A stretch of 64,000 nucleotides of DNA from Solobacterium sp. (GTDB taxonomy: Bacteria; Bacillota_I; Bacilli_A; Erysipelotrichales; Erysipelotrichaceae): the NCBI GenBank assembly GCA_022486705.1, contig JAKVKC010000008.1, positions 1 to 64,000 on the forward strand, written 5' to 3'. The stretch's first letter is position 1; every line of letters starts with the position of its first letter. Shown in pieces: positions 36,317 to 45,397 of the stretch. A program made the translations under genes and the position numbers. A model generated the notes under the pieces. It searched no databases, had not been told where the DNA came from, and worked only from the letters and a program-made list of their open reading frames with translations.

Positions 36317-37648
36317 ATGAAAGAAATATCTGAAAAAGAATTGGCCGGCATGGCAGATGCCTACCGCAGAAATGAAAAAGCAAGAGTGGTGCGGAATGCT
36401 CTGACGAAGAATGATATCAGTACGATATCCCGTGTCTTTGAAGCAGAAGCAGCCAATCCAAACATTTTCTCAATTGATAACAAAACAATGACGGCAACAA
36501 ATCAGAAGCAGTCTGGCAGATGCTGGATCTTCTCCTCAATGAATGTGCTGCGCGAGATCATTGCCAAGCGCTTTAAGATCAAGGACTTTGAACTTTCACA
36601 GAATTACATTGCCTTCTATGACAAGCTGGAAAAAGCCAACTGGTTCATGGAATGCACATTGCAGGAACTGGATCAGCCGATCACTTCTGAAAATATGAGA
36701 TTCTTATTGGAGTGGGCTGTCGGCGATGGCGGTCAGTGGAACATGCTGCAGAGCATCGTTATGAAATACGGCATCTGTCCGAAGAGCGCAATGCCGGAGA
36801 CATATCAGTCTTCTCATACAAGAAATATGAATGGTGTGCTGAACCTGAGACTGCGGAAGTTTGCAGCAGATTCACGCAGATTGGCAGCAGAAGGAAAGAA
36901 GAAGGAGATTGCTGCTTTGAAAAAGGATGCGCTCAGTGAGATCTATGGTCTGCTGGCTTCCTGCTTTGGCATGCCGCCAGTAGAATTCACTTTTGAATAT
37001 CGTGATAAAGATGATAAGCATCATGCAGATTATCATGTCAAACCATTGGATTTCTATCATCAGTACCTGAAGACAGATCTGGAGGACTATGTCTGTGTCA
37101 TCAACGGACCGACAGAAGACAAGCCATTCTATAAGACATATTCTGTTAAATATCTTGGCAATGTTGTCGGCGGACACAAGATCGAGCTTCTGAACCTGCC
37201 GATCAAGGAATTTAAAAAGGCAGCTCTGGATCAGCTGAAGGCTGGCGAACTTGTATGGTTCGGCTGCGACTGCAGCAAGGATGCGGATCGTACATTAGGC
37301 CTTTGGGATGATGCACAGTATGATTATGCCAATACATTTGATATGCAGCTGGATCTCACAAAGGCAGAAGCTCTGGATACAAGAGAATCCGCGATGAATC
37401 ATGCTATGGTGCTGACTGGCGTCAATCTGAATGAAAAGGGACAGCCTGACCGCTGGAAGATTGAAAATTCCTGGGGCGAAGAAACAGCAAATAAGGGATT
37501 CTTCATTGCCAGTGATACATGGTTCGACAAATATATGTATGTTGTTGCTGTCAATAAGAAGTATCTGTCCAAGAAAGCGCTCAAGGCTCTTTCGGGAAAA
37601 TCTTCTGAACTGGCTCCTTGGGATCCGTTTGGAACCTTGGCTGACTGA
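36317..37648 (+). CDS. pepC: Aminopeptidase C (bleomycin-hydrolase family)
   Basis: A 443-residue C1B cysteine aminopeptidase. The catalytic Cys69 lies in QSGRCWIFSSMN, the histidine in AMNHAMVLTGV near 363, and the asparagine in KIENSWGEE near 386. Family members form hexameric barrels and remove N-terminal residues from peptides in the cytosol. No signal peptide is present. It fits with the M20 module as peptide-based nutrition. GAAGGATG precedes the ATG. Confidence 0.95.
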   Translation: MKEISEKELAGMADAYRRNEKARVVRNALTKNDISTISRVFEAEAANPNIFSIDNKTMTATNQKQSGRCWIFSSMNVLREIIAKRFKIKDFELSQNYIAFYDKLEKANWFMECTLQELDQPITSENMRFLLEWAVGDGGQWNMLQSIVMKYGICPKSAMPETYQSSHTRNMNGVLNLRLRKFAADSRRLAAEGKKKEIAALKKDALSEIYGLLASCFGMPPVEFTFEYRDKDDKHHADYHVKPLDFYHQYLKTDLEDYVCVINGPTEDKPFYKTYSVKYLGNVVGGHKIELLNLPIKEFKKAALDQLKAGELVWFGCDCSKDADRTLGLWDDAQYDYANTFDMQLDLTKAEALDTRESAMNHAMVLTGVNLNEKGQPDRWKIENSWGEETANKGFFIASDTWFDKYMYVVAVNKKYLSKKALKALSGKSSELAPWDPFGTLAD

Positions 37649-37670
37649 TTGCAGTGCAAATGCGAGAATG

Positions 37671-37701
37671 AGAATGCCGCTCTTTGAGGGCATTCTTTTT
37701 T
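37671..37701 (+). terminator. Terminator after pepC
   Basis: AGAATGCC, 10-base loop, GGCATTCT, then T residues. Confidence 0.8.
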
Positions 37702-37708
37702 CATGGCG

Positions 37709-37717
37709 TGGTATAAT
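37709..37717 (+). promoter_or_regulatory. Extended -10 promoter of rimO
   Basis: TGGTATAAT, 25 bases before the rimO ATG; no good -35. Confidence 0.6.
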
Positions 37718-37742
37718 AATCTCGTAGATTTGGAGCTGAACA

Positions 37743-39059
37743 ATGAAAATCGGAGTCATTTCTCTTGGCTGTGCCAAGAACTTAGTTGATACAGAGAACG
37801 TCCTTGGCATGCTGAGGCAGTCAGGGCAGGATATAACAACTTCTTATGAAGAAGCCGAAGCAATTATTATCAATACATGCGGTTTTATCGAAAGTGCAAA
37901 GACAGAAGCGATCAATACGATCCTGGATACGGCAGATCTGAAAAAAAAGAATCTGAAAAAGCTGATCGTTATGGGATGCTTAGCGGAAAGATATAAAGCA
38001 CAGCTGGAAAAGGAAATGCCGGAAGTGGATCGTTTTATCGCCATTGATGAATATCCGCATTTAGGTACGATCCTCAGCCAGGAATTGCAGGTAAAGATAG
38101 CTGATACTTATGGGCTGGCACCGCGTGTCCTGTCGGGGAAACCTTGGATGGCATATCTGCAGATCAGCGATGGCTGCGATAATAACTGCAGCTTTTGCGC
38201 CATTCCTTCGATCCGCGGACGGCTGCACAGCATTCCGCAGGAAAAGGTTCTGCAGGAAGCAGAACGCTTGGCTTCGATCGGGGTCAAAGAGATCACATTG
38301 GTCGCACAGGACTGTTCCCGCTATGGCTATGATTTTGATCATCAGCTGCATTTGGTGGAACTGCTGAAGGCACTGGATAAAGTGGAAGGGATCCATTGGA
38401 TCCGTATGCTGTATCTGTATCCGGATGAGATCCCGGAAGGTCTGTTTGATACGATCCAGAACAGCAGACACATTCTGCCGTATTTCGACATTCCGACACA
38501 AAGCGGTTCTGATGCAGTACTGCATGCAATGAAACGCAAAACAAATCGTCAGAAGATCCTTGATCTGACGGATCAGATCCGTCGGCAGATGCCGAATGCA
38601 TCGCTGCGCACGACTCTGATTGCTGGGTTCCCGGGTGAAAGCATCGCTGATCATGAAGAGACACTGTCCATGGTCAGGCATGTTCAGTTCAATCACCTTG
38701 GCGTCTTTACATTCTCAAGCGAAGAAGGAACGGCGGCTTTTGATATGAAGGATGATGTCAGTGCCGAAGAAAAAGAAAGAAGAAGAGCGGAGATCATGGC
38801 AGTCCAGGAAAAGATTGCGGAAGATCGCCTGAAGATAACAATTGATCATGTTTATGAAGTCATGATCGAAGGAAGAAATCCTTTGACGCATATGTATACC
38901 GGAAGAAGCTATGCTTTTGCTCCGGATGGTGTAGATGGCTGTATCATGTTCCATTCCGATCAGCCGCATGAAGCAGGTCAGTTCACAAAAGTCCGCATCA
39001 AAAAGATCAGCGGACAGAATCTCATAGGTGAAGAAATCAAGGAGGATTGTATTTCATGA
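37743..39059 (+). CDS. rimO: Ribosomal protein S12 methylthiotransferase
   Basis: A 438-residue radical SAM enzyme that methylthiolates an aspartate of ribosomal protein S12. The first Fe-S cluster uses Cys10, Cys46 and Cys79 (SLGCAKN, INTCGF, VMGCLAE). The radical SAM cluster uses Cys145, Cys149 and Cys152 (DGCDNNCSFC). A TRAM domain closes the protein. The start SLGCAKNLVDTENVLGML is the RimO rather than the MiaB form. ATGA overlap with the following ROK gene. Confidence 0.95.
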   Translation: MKIGVISLGCAKNLVDTENVLGMLRQSGQDITTSYEEAEAIIINTCGFIESAKTEAINTILDTADLKKKNLKKLIVMGCLAERYKAQLEKEMPEVDRFIAIDEYPHLGTILSQELQVKIADTYGLAPRVLSGKPWMAYLQISDGCDNNCSFCAIPSIRGRLHSIPQEKVLQEAERLASIGVKEITLVAQDCSRYGYDFDHQLHLVELLKALDKVEGIHWIRMLYLYPDEIPEGLFDTIQNSRHILPYFDIPTQSGSDAVLHAMKRKTNRQKILDLTDQIRRQMPNASLRTTLIAGFPGESIADHEETLSMVRHVQFNHLGVFTFSSEEGTAAFDMKDDVSAEEKERRRAEIMAVQEKIAEDRLKITIDHVYEVMIEGRNPLTHMYTGRSYAFAPDGVDGCIMFHSDQPHEAGQFTKVRIKKISGQNLIGEEIKEDCIS

Positions 39060-39958
39060 AAACCTATATTGGCATTGATCTAGGCGGAACCAATGTCCGC
39101 TGCTCCACCGTCCAAATGGATGGCACTGTCATTGAGACAGTCAAAGGACCTTCGCATGCAGACGAAGGCGCAGAAGCCATCATTTCCAACATTGCGGCAA
39201 TGATCAGACAGCTGAAAGATTGGCAGAATGCATCAGGGATAGGTGCTGCTGCTCCCGGTCCTGTCGCTCGCGATGGCAATGGCATGGCCATGTGCACCAA
39301 TATTCCATGCCTGGCGAAGTTCCCATTAAGAGATACGCTGCAGAATGAACTTCATCTGCCGTGCTTCTTAGGCAATGATGCAGATGCTGCTGGACTTGCA
39401 GAAGCTCTGGTCGGTGCTGGCAAGGGACTGCGCACGGTGATCTATATCACATTGTCAACGGGAATCGGCGGTGCCATTGTCTATAATGGACAGCTGCTGC
39501 CGGGGAGCCATGGCTATTCCATGGAAGTTGCTTCCATGTCAGTGGATGGTTCACGTCCAAAGATCAACCTGCCAGCCAATGGTGCGGTTGAAGATTGGGC
39601 AAGCGGAACAAGCGTGACTCGTCTGGGACGTGAAAAAATGCCGGATCAGACAATCGCACATGCAGGCCAGGTGTTTGACTTGGCTGCTCAGGGCGTCGGC
39701 CCGGCTGCTGCCATCGTCGATCAGGTCACAACAGATCTGGCTGTCATGTTCGGAAATCTGGCAACGACCATTGATCCTGACTGCTTTATCTTAGGCGGCG
39801 GCATGATGAAATCTGCGGGTCTCTTCCTGCCGATGGTCAAAGAAAAATATCAGGCAAGAGTGCTGCCGGCATTAAGAGACACTGCTTTTCTGACAGCTTC
39901 CTTGGATGAACCGGGTGTTGTCGGAGCAGCGATGCTTCCGATGTCAAACGGCTTATAA
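39056..39958 (+). CDS. ROK-family sugar kinase, probable glucokinase
   Basis: 300 residues from ATG 39056 (AAGGAGG 10 bases upstream), preferred over an earlier start inside the ribosome site. YIGIDLGGTNVRC (ATP loop), GNDADAAGLAEA (sugar-binding NDA), and STGIGGAIVYNG are ROK marks. The region after PGSHGYSMEV where most ROK kinases have the zinc motif CxCGxxGCxE instead reads SVDGSRPKINLPANGAVEDWASG with no cysteine. Glucose phosphorylation is the family norm; sugar specificity is inferred. Confidence 0.85.
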   Translation: MKTYIGIDLGGTNVRCSTVQMDGTVIETVKGPSHADEGAEAIISNIAAMIRQLKDWQNASGIGAAAPGPVARDGNGMAMCTNIPCLAKFPLRDTLQNELHLPCFLGNDADAAGLAEALVGAGKGLRTVIYITLSTGIGGAIVYNGQLLPGSHGYSMEVASMSVDGSRPKINLPANGAVEDWASGTSVTRLGREKMPDQTIAHAGQVFDLAAQGVGPAAAIVDQVTTDLAVMFGNLATTIDPDCFILGGGMMKSAGLFLPMVKEKYQARVLPALRDTAFLTASLDEPGVVGAAMLPMSNGL

Positions 39959-39962
39959 TGCC

Positions 39963-39990
39963 AAATGACCGGTCTTCCGGTCATTTCATT
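39963..39990 (+). terminator. Probable terminator after the ROK gene
   Basis: AAATGACCGG, loop TCTT, CCGGTCATTT. The stem is strong but the T run is interrupted (CATTGCTT). Confidence 0.65.
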
Positions 39991-40013
39991 GCTTCAAATG
40001 GAAAGGAACTGCT

Positions 40014-41495
40014 ATGTATCATATTTCTGATGTAAAAAAATATACCCGCTGCGCTCGGCTGTACGTAAATGAAAAGCACGCTCCCAAAAGAGAGTATCAG
40101 CCTTTTATCCGATTGGATGAAGAAGTGACTTCTTTGGTCGCCCAGAAACTGCACATTGAAGATCATTACTTCCTCGGTCAGAAGGGGGATGATCCAGCGG
40201 CTGCACTGCAGGCAATGCAGAGTGCAGAATGGCTGATGAAAGCACGCTTTGAATATCGTCAGCTGCGAGTGAAGGTACCATTTCTGCATCAGACAGATAA
40301 GGGATGGGACCTGTATTTCCTTTTTATCGGTCTGTATCCCCATGCCGATGATATGCAGTTCTACTGCGATGAAGTATGGGTGCTGGAGAACAATCATATC
40401 AAGATCGATCAGATCTATATCATCCATCTGAATGCAGAATATATCAGAGACAAAGAACTGGATCCTTCAGCATTGTTTGTGATCAGCGACTGCTTCTATA
40501 ACGGCAAGAATCATCCAAGTGTCAAAGTCAAAGATGCTATCTATAAAAGCAAGCGCGATCTGACTCATGTATTGAATGAAATGGATCAGCTTCAGGAAGG
40601 CAGTGCTCCAGCTGCCAACCGAACAAATCGCTGTACAACGCGGCAGAAATGCAGATATTATGACAGCTGTTTTCCAAATGAAGCAGAAGAGCCGGATGAC
40701 AGTATCCTGACGCTGATTGCTTCGCAGAATAAACATGAAATGAAAAAAGAAGGCATTGCTTTGCTGAAAGATGCGGATCCTGAGAGGATTGAAGGTTCGC
40801 GTCAGCAGTATGCCCAGATCTTAGCAGATCAGGAGGGCGGGCTTCACGTCGACCGATATGCTTTGAAGTCATGGCTCAGCTGGATCAAGTATCCAATCTC
40901 TTTCTTAGATTTTGAATGGGAAAGGTTTGCCATTCCGCCATATAAAGGAATGCGTCCGTATGATGTAATGCCTTTTGAATACAGTTTGCATATCATGCAG
41001 GCAGACGGCACGATGACGCATAAAGTGTATCTGAATATCCATGATGACCGCCGCGATATGGCGAAGAATCTGGTGACGGATATTCCATCCCAGGGAACGG
41101 TCATTGCATATAATGCAGTTGGTGCTGAAATGATGAGGATTGCTGAATTTGCTCAGCTGTTCCCAGAGTATGCTGAAAAGCTGAATGACATCAATGCACG
41201 CATGGAGGATCTGCAGCTCATCTTTGAGACTGGTACCGTCTATGATACAAGGATGCGCGGGCAGTGGTCTCTGAAGGTCATTATGGCCATGATGAATGAT
41301 AAGTCGTATAAGGATCTGGATATCAATCAAGGTATGGAAGCAGTCTTCCAATGGCGGCATTTGGATTACAGCGATGATACCGTCGATCATCATAAGATCG
41401 TTGAAGATCTGAAAAAATACTGCGGGATGGATTCCTATGCAATGACAGTTGTTTTCCAATGGCTGAAGAAGATCAATGAAGAAAAGATACAGTGA
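40014..41495 (+). CDS. DUF2779-family protein, Cas4/exonuclease-like
   Basis: A 493-residue protein. One cysteine near the start (Cys13, YTRCARLYV) and three later (Cys207, Cys213, Cys219 in RCTTRQKCRYYDSCF) match the one-plus-three layout of Cas4/AddB-type nuclease 4Fe-4S clusters. The second half has ISFLDFEWERFAIPPYKGMRPYDVMPFEYSLH (Asp299, Glu301), the DUF2779 motif resembling a DEDD 3'-5' exonuclease, with further acidic residues downstream. Role in DNA or RNA processing is inferred. It stands alone with its own terminator; no CRISPR is nearby. Confidence 0.82.
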   Translation: MYHISDVKKYTRCARLYVNEKHAPKREYQPFIRLDEEVTSLVAQKLHIEDHYFLGQKGDDPAAALQAMQSAEWLMKARFEYRQLRVKVPFLHQTDKGWDLYFLFIGLYPHADDMQFYCDEVWVLENNHIKIDQIYIIHLNAEYIRDKELDPSALFVISDCFYNGKNHPSVKVKDAIYKSKRDLTHVLNEMDQLQEGSAPAANRTNRCTTRQKCRYYDSCFPNEAEEPDDSILTLIASQNKHEMKKEGIALLKDADPERIEGSRQQYAQILADQEGGLHVDRYALKSWLSWIKYPISFLDFEWERFAIPPYKGMRPYDVMPFEYSLHIMQADGTMTHKVYLNIHDDRRDMAKNLVTDIPSQGTVIAYNAVGAEMMRIAEFAQLFPEYAEKLNDINARMEDLQLIFETGTVYDTRMRGQWSLKVIMAMMNDKSYKDLDINQGMEAVFQWRHLDYSDDTVDHHKIVEDLKKYCGMDSYAMTVVFQWLKKINEEKIQ

Positions 41496-41496
41496 G

Positions 41497-41527
41497 ATCA
41501 TCAGAAATAATTCTGATGATTTTTTTA
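41497..41527 (+). terminator. Terminator after the DUF2779 gene
   Basis: ATCATCAGAA, loop ATAA, TTCTGATGAT, then seven Ts. Confidence 0.92.
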
Positions 41528-41578
41528 AAACTGATATGAGTAATTTCACGTAAAATTCAGCCTGATCTTCATGGTTGA

Positions 41579-41587
41579 TGGTATAAT
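41579..41587 (+). promoter_or_regulatory. Extended -10 promoter of hpf
   Basis: TGGTATAAT. The start codon is about 105 bases downstream, giving a leader of roughly 98 bases in which no riboswitch or hairpin of note was seen. Confidence 0.6.
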
Positions 41588-41691
41588 ACATTTAGAAAGA
41601 AAGAGATATGACATCATAAAAAAGTTGGTAGAAGCATTTCCTCAAAAAGGGAACTGCTTTCATCATAAAACTACAAATGGAGGAAAACTTT

Positions 41692-42222
41692 ATGAGATTC
41701 GAAATTGTTGGAAAAAATGTAACTGTAACACCTGCAATGAAGGAAAAGATCGAGAAGAAGCTCAGCGGACTTCAGAAGTATCTGCTCATTGATGAAGACA
41801 CAATTGTAAGAGTAGTTGCCAGAGTATATCCGAATTCACAGAAAGTGGAAGTGACGATTCCTACAAAAGTAGGACTGCTCCGTACAGAAGTAGAAGATAA
41901 TGATTTCTACGCTGCGGTGGATCTGGCTATTGATAAATTGGAAGATCAGTTAAGAAGACAGAAGACACGCTTATCCAAGAGACATCGCGAGCATCTTGCA
42001 CAGGCATTCATTGATGAGAATGACCAGCCTGAAACAGACGATATTCCTGTTCGTACCAAGAGCGTAACAGCTGAAGAAATGCCATTGGACGAAGCTATCA
42101 TGCAGATGGAACTGTCAGGACATAATTTCTATATCTATACCGATGAAGACAGTGAAAAAGTTGCCGTTGTCTACCGCCGGAAGGTCGGAGGATATGGCTT
42201 GATCGAAGTCGATGATGAATAA
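41692..42222 (+). CDS. hpf: Ribosome hibernation promoting factor, long form
   Basis: 176 residues from ATG 41692; an upstream ATG at 41677 lies in the ribosome site GGAGG and is rejected. The N-terminal S30AE domain (MRFEIVGKNVTVTPAMKEKIEKKL, 1-100) binds the 30S subunit. The C-terminal dimerisation domain (VRTKSVTAEEMPLDEAIMQMELSGHNFYIYTDEDSE, about 120-175) identifies the long form that makes 100S ribosome dimers when growth slows. Confidence 0.95.
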   Translation: MRFEIVGKNVTVTPAMKEKIEKKLSGLQKYLLIDEDTIVRVVARVYPNSQKVEVTIPTKVGLLRTEVEDNDFYAAVDLAIDKLEDQLRRQKTRLSKRHREHLAQAFIDENDQPETDDIPVRTKSVTAEEMPLDEAIMQMELSGHNFYIYTDEDSEKVAVVYRRKVGGYGLIEVDDE

Positions 42223-42226
42223 GAAG

Positions 42227-42251
42227 AACTGGGCGAAAGCCTAGTTTTTTT
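42227..42251 (+). terminator. Terminator after hpf
   Basis: AACTGGGC, loop GAAA, GCCTAGTT (one G-T pair), then Ts. It overlaps the stop of the convergent membrane protein gene. Confidence 0.85.
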
Positions 42252-42915
42252 ATATGACAGATGACTGCAGCATGATAATGAAATAGATGACTGCCATGGC
42301 AAGAAGACCAGGGATGAATGTATGGCATTGATTGTAGAGATAGGCAAGGATCGCAATCAGGACCATGTTGTATAGATATGTGCGGAAAAATAGGCTGATA
42401 TTCAGCGATGGCATATAGATGACAGTGAACAGCAGACCGAACAGAAGAGAAGACAGCAGAATGGATTGCAGCTCTTTGCCATGGACATCAAAATGATCTG
42501 TAAAGCATTTATAGCTGATCGAGATATTGGCTGCTTCCATAAAGGAAAATGCGATCAGCATTCCTGGTCTTGCGTAGCCATAGGCAATCAGATCGCTGTT
42601 GCCTGGCAGGATGAGGTCTGCCTGCAGAATATTGGCACCTACATAGACCCACAGCATGATCAGGATCGCGCCAAGAGAAGTGAACAGGATAGTATCCATG
42701 GCATTCTTTTTTGCCCGGTTGTAATGGATGCCGAACAGATTCCAATCATAGATGATCAGAATAGATGTGCCTGCATTCATGCAGAACATCAAAGAGATCG
42801 CATACTGGCTGATGACGATATTCAGCAGATGCGCTGCCAAAGGGATCGCCGTAAAGATCAGACAGGAAATGATGATGCGTTTCATAGAAAGTGCAGATGT
42901 TGTCTTTCCCGGCAT
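42250..42915 (-). CDS. Integral membrane protein, unknown
   Basis: A 221-residue protein with about six or seven hydrophobic helices from residue 13 on and few charged loops. The glutamates and histidines of CPBP (CAAX) proteases are not visible, so that family is not supported. AGGAGC 8 bases before ATG 42915 supports this start. It is a single-gene unit transcribed against hpf, with its own promoter. No function assigned. Confidence 0.7.
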   Translation of the reverse strand: MPGKTTSALSMKRIIISCLIFTAIPLAAHLLNIVISQYAISLMFCMNAGTSILIIYDWNLFGIHYNRAKKNAMDTILFTSLGAILIMLWVYVGANILQADLILPGNSDLIAYGYARPGMLIAFSFMEAANISISYKCFTDHFDVHGKELQSILLSSLLFGLLFTVIYMPSLNISLFFRTYLYNMVLIAILAYLYNQCHTFIPGLLAMAVIYFIIMLQSSVI

Positions 42916-42936
42916 AGATATGCTCCTAATGACCTT

Positions 42937-42965
42937 ATTTTACAGGAAAATGCTTTCAGTGTCAC
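42937..42965 (-). promoter_or_regulatory. Promoter of the membrane protein gene
   Basis: On the minus strand GTGACA (42965-42960), 17 bases, TAAAAT (42942-42937). Confidence 0.6.
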
Positions 42966-43111
42966 ATTTTAGAGAAGATGAACTACGGCGAAATTGGAAT
43001 ATCTGCGAAATCACTACGGAATTATTGGAACATTGCTGAAAGGGCTTTCCATTCCTTGTGAAATCATGCATGATGATGCCGAGTCAAACAGTTGACCAAG
43101 GGGGAAAGAAA

Positions 43112-43459
43112 ATGGAAAACACAACAAAGGGGAAGATGACGTACCAGGATGAAAAGGCAATTCTCATGTATCTGAGCGAACTGTACTGCAAAGCACAGAC
43201 GATTGCCGAATTGTACCGCAGAGAAGAAAATCGAGAAACGAACATGATCAAGTACAGACAGCAGACAGCTGTTATTGAACTGATCGACCGTACCATCAGC
43301 AGTATCACACCGACCGCTCGTTTTATTATTATCCATGCATATATCCGCAAAGATGGCAATGATTGGTATATTCCGTATTATGCAAGATCGACCTATTATC
43401 GGCTGAAGAAAGCAGCCGTGCATGAATTCAGTCAGGTATTTCAAAAGTTAAGAGATTGA
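43112..43459 (+). CDS. Small HTH-like protein, unknown
   Basis: 115 residues from ATG 43112 (AAGGGGGA 7 bases before). It is helical and basic, with YARSTYYRLKKAAVHEFSQVF at the C-terminus looking like an HTH recognition helix and a long helix in the first half. The layout resembles small phage- or plasmid-type regulators, but no family is recognised. It stands alone between the membrane protein and ptsI. The size and C-terminal helix are loosely like the protein at 30946-31374. Confidence 0.62.
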   Translation: MENTTKGKMTYQDEKAILMYLSELYCKAQTIAELYRREENRETNMIKYRQQTAVIELIDRTISSITPTARFIIIHAYIRKDGNDWYIPYYARSTYYRLKKAAVHEFSQVFQKLRD

Positions 43460-43646
43460 ACTTGTGAGAGCAGAATGTTAAAATTTCCTCAAGGAGTGTT
43501 ATCGGATCATCTGCAGAATGCTTTGCTTGTTTCATATCTCAGAAAATAAGACTGTAAAATATTTTATGATGGGTATGAAACAATGAAAGGGCATACAGAT
43601 GAGAATTGGTACGCTTGAGCAATAAAACCAGGAGGGAATTAAAAGT

Positions 43647-45353
43647 ATGCTTAAAGGTATTGCTGCTTCACAGGGGATTGCGATTGCAAAAGTCTACAAG
43701 CTTGAACAGCCGGTCGTTGATGTAAAGCAAGTTGCATCTGAACCGGCGCAGGAATTGGCAAAGCTGGATGCTGCATTTAAGAAAACAGTCGCTGATATTG
43801 AAAAGATCAAAGAAGTTGCTTCAAAATCTTTAAAAGAAGAGGAATTGGCAATCTTTGATGCTCATTTGATGATGGCGAATGATCCTGAATTCCGCGGCAT
43901 GATCGAAGAAGATATCAATACGAACAAGGACAATGCAGAATACGCTGCCAAGATGGTCGGCGATAACATGGTCTCTATGTTTGAAGCGATGGATGATGAA
44001 TACATGAAGGGCAGAGCTGCTGATATCAGAGATGTATGCTTCCGTCTGCTCTGCAATCTGGCAGGCAAAGAGATCCCGAATCTGGCAACTTTGAGCGAGC
44101 CGGTCGTGATCGTAGCAAAAGATCTGACGCCTTCTGATACAGGATCGCTGAACAAGAAGTATGCAAAGGGATTTGCAACAGAGGTCGGCGGACGTACAAG
44201 CCACAGTGCAATTATGGCAAGATCTCTGGAAATTCCAGCCATTGTAGGCACCACAGGAATATTGGCGGCTGCAAAATCCGGCGATGAGATCATTTTGGAT
44301 GCAATCAGCGGTGAAGTTATTTTGGATCCTACTCCAGAGCAGATCCAGGAATATACAAAGAAAGCAGAAGAGTATCAGAAAGAAAAAGATGCTCTGAAGG
44401 CAATGAAGGAACTGCCTTCTGTATCTACAGATGGGCATAAAGTGCTGCTGGTCGGCAATATTGGATCGGTCGCAGATGTTGAAGGTGTATTGGACAATGG
44501 CGGCGAAGGTGTCGGCTTATTCCGTACAGAATTCCTTTATATGAAGAGTGAAAATGATTTCCCGGATGAAGATACACAGTTCGCTGCTTATAAGCAGGTC
44601 TTGGAAGGCATGAATGGCAAACCGGTCGTGATCCGCACATTGGATATCGGCGGGGATAAGAAGCTGAAGTATTATAAATTCGAAGATGAGATGAACCCAT
44701 TTCTTGGCGTACGTGCAATTCGTTTCTGCCTGATGCGCAAGGATGTTTTCCGGGTACAGCTGAGAGCTCTGCTCAGAGCTTCTGCTTTTGGCCATCTGTG
44801 CATCATGTTCCCAATGATTGCTACGGTCAATGAATTCACGGAAGCAAAGGGATTGTATGAAGAAGAAAGAGCAAAACTGATTGCCGAAGGAACAAAAGTA
44901 GGCAATGATGTCGAAGTCGGATGCATGATCGAGATCCCAGCAGCTGCTGTCTTGGCTGATCAGCTTTCCAAATATGCTGACTTCTTCTCCATTGGCACAA
45001 ATGATCTGATCCAGTATTCTATGGCAGCAGATCGCATGAGCCAGCCGGTATCCTATCTGTATCAGCCGCTGAATCCATCCATTCTGCGCTTGGTCAAGAT
45101 GACGATCGACGGTGCACATAAGAATGGCAAATGGTGCGGCATGTGCGGAGAAATGGCGGGCGATGAGCTGGCTGCTCCGGTCTTGCTTGGACTTGGCCTG
45201 GATGAGTTCTCAATGAGTGCAACATCTATTCTGAGAGCCCGCAAGATGATCAACGGTCTGAATTATGAAGAGATGAAAGCGATGGCAGCCAAGGCTGTGG
45301 AGCTTGATCGCATGGAAGACGTTGTTGCATTGGTCAAAAAGAGCATTCAATAA
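43647..45353 (+). CDS. ptsI: PTS enzyme I (phosphoenolpyruvate-protein phosphotransferase)
   Basis: A 568-residue cytosolic enzyme that moves phosphate from PEP to HPr to drive sugar uptake. GGRTSHSAIMAR has the phosphorylated His186. The PEP-binding half carries GVGLFRTEFLYM, VVIRTLDIGGDK, FSIGTNDLIQYSMA, and KWCGMCGEMAGD with the acid/base Cys near 495. The length is typical. ptsH is not adjacent, unlike the common ptsHI operon. CAGGAGGGA precedes the ATG. The 187-base upstream gap holds an AT-rich promoter region but no clear -35. Confidence 0.97.
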   Translation: MLKGIAASQGIAIAKVYKLEQPVVDVKQVASEPAQELAKLDAAFKKTVADIEKIKEVASKSLKEEELAIFDAHLMMANDPEFRGMIEEDINTNKDNAEYAAKMVGDNMVSMFEAMDDEYMKGRAADIRDVCFRLLCNLAGKEIPNLATLSEPVVIVAKDLTPSDTGSLNKKYAKGFATEVGGRTSHSAIMARSLEIPAIVGTTGILAAAKSGDEIILDAISGEVILDPTPEQIQEYTKKAEEYQKEKDALKAMKELPSVSTDGHKVLLVGNIGSVADVEGVLDNGGEGVGLFRTEFLYMKSENDFPDEDTQFAAYKQVLEGMNGKPVVIRTLDIGGDKKLKYYKFEDEMNPFLGVRAIRFCLMRKDVFRVQLRALLRASAFGHLCIMFPMIATVNEFTEAKGLYEEERAKLIAEGTKVGNDVEVGCMIEIPAAAVLADQLSKYADFFSIGTNDLIQYSMAADRMSQPVSYLYQPLNPSILRLVKMTIDGAHKNGKWCGMCGEMAGDELAAPVLLGLGLDEFSMSATSILRARKMINGLNYEEMKAMAAKAVELDRMEDVVALVKKSIQ

Positions 45354-45394
45354 AAAAATGGCTGAGATCAGTTGATACGATCCCAGCTTTTTTT
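45352..45394. terminator. Bidirectional terminator between ptsI and the phosphatase gene
   Basis: AAAAAAATGGCTGAGATC ... GATCCCAGCTTTTTTT: stem with one mismatch, A run on one side and T run on the other, serving both converging genes. Confidence 0.8.
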
Positions 45395-45397
45395 CTG

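Noticed and set aside
38061-38696. 211-codon minus-strand ORF opposite rimO
   Set aside because: It lies fully antisense to a complete RimO frame with all catalytic cysteines; no promoter or ribosome site.
43583-43618. Possible 11-residue leader ORF before ptsI
   Set aside because: No ribosome site and no terminator/antiterminator pair around it; kept only as a note in the ptsI finding.
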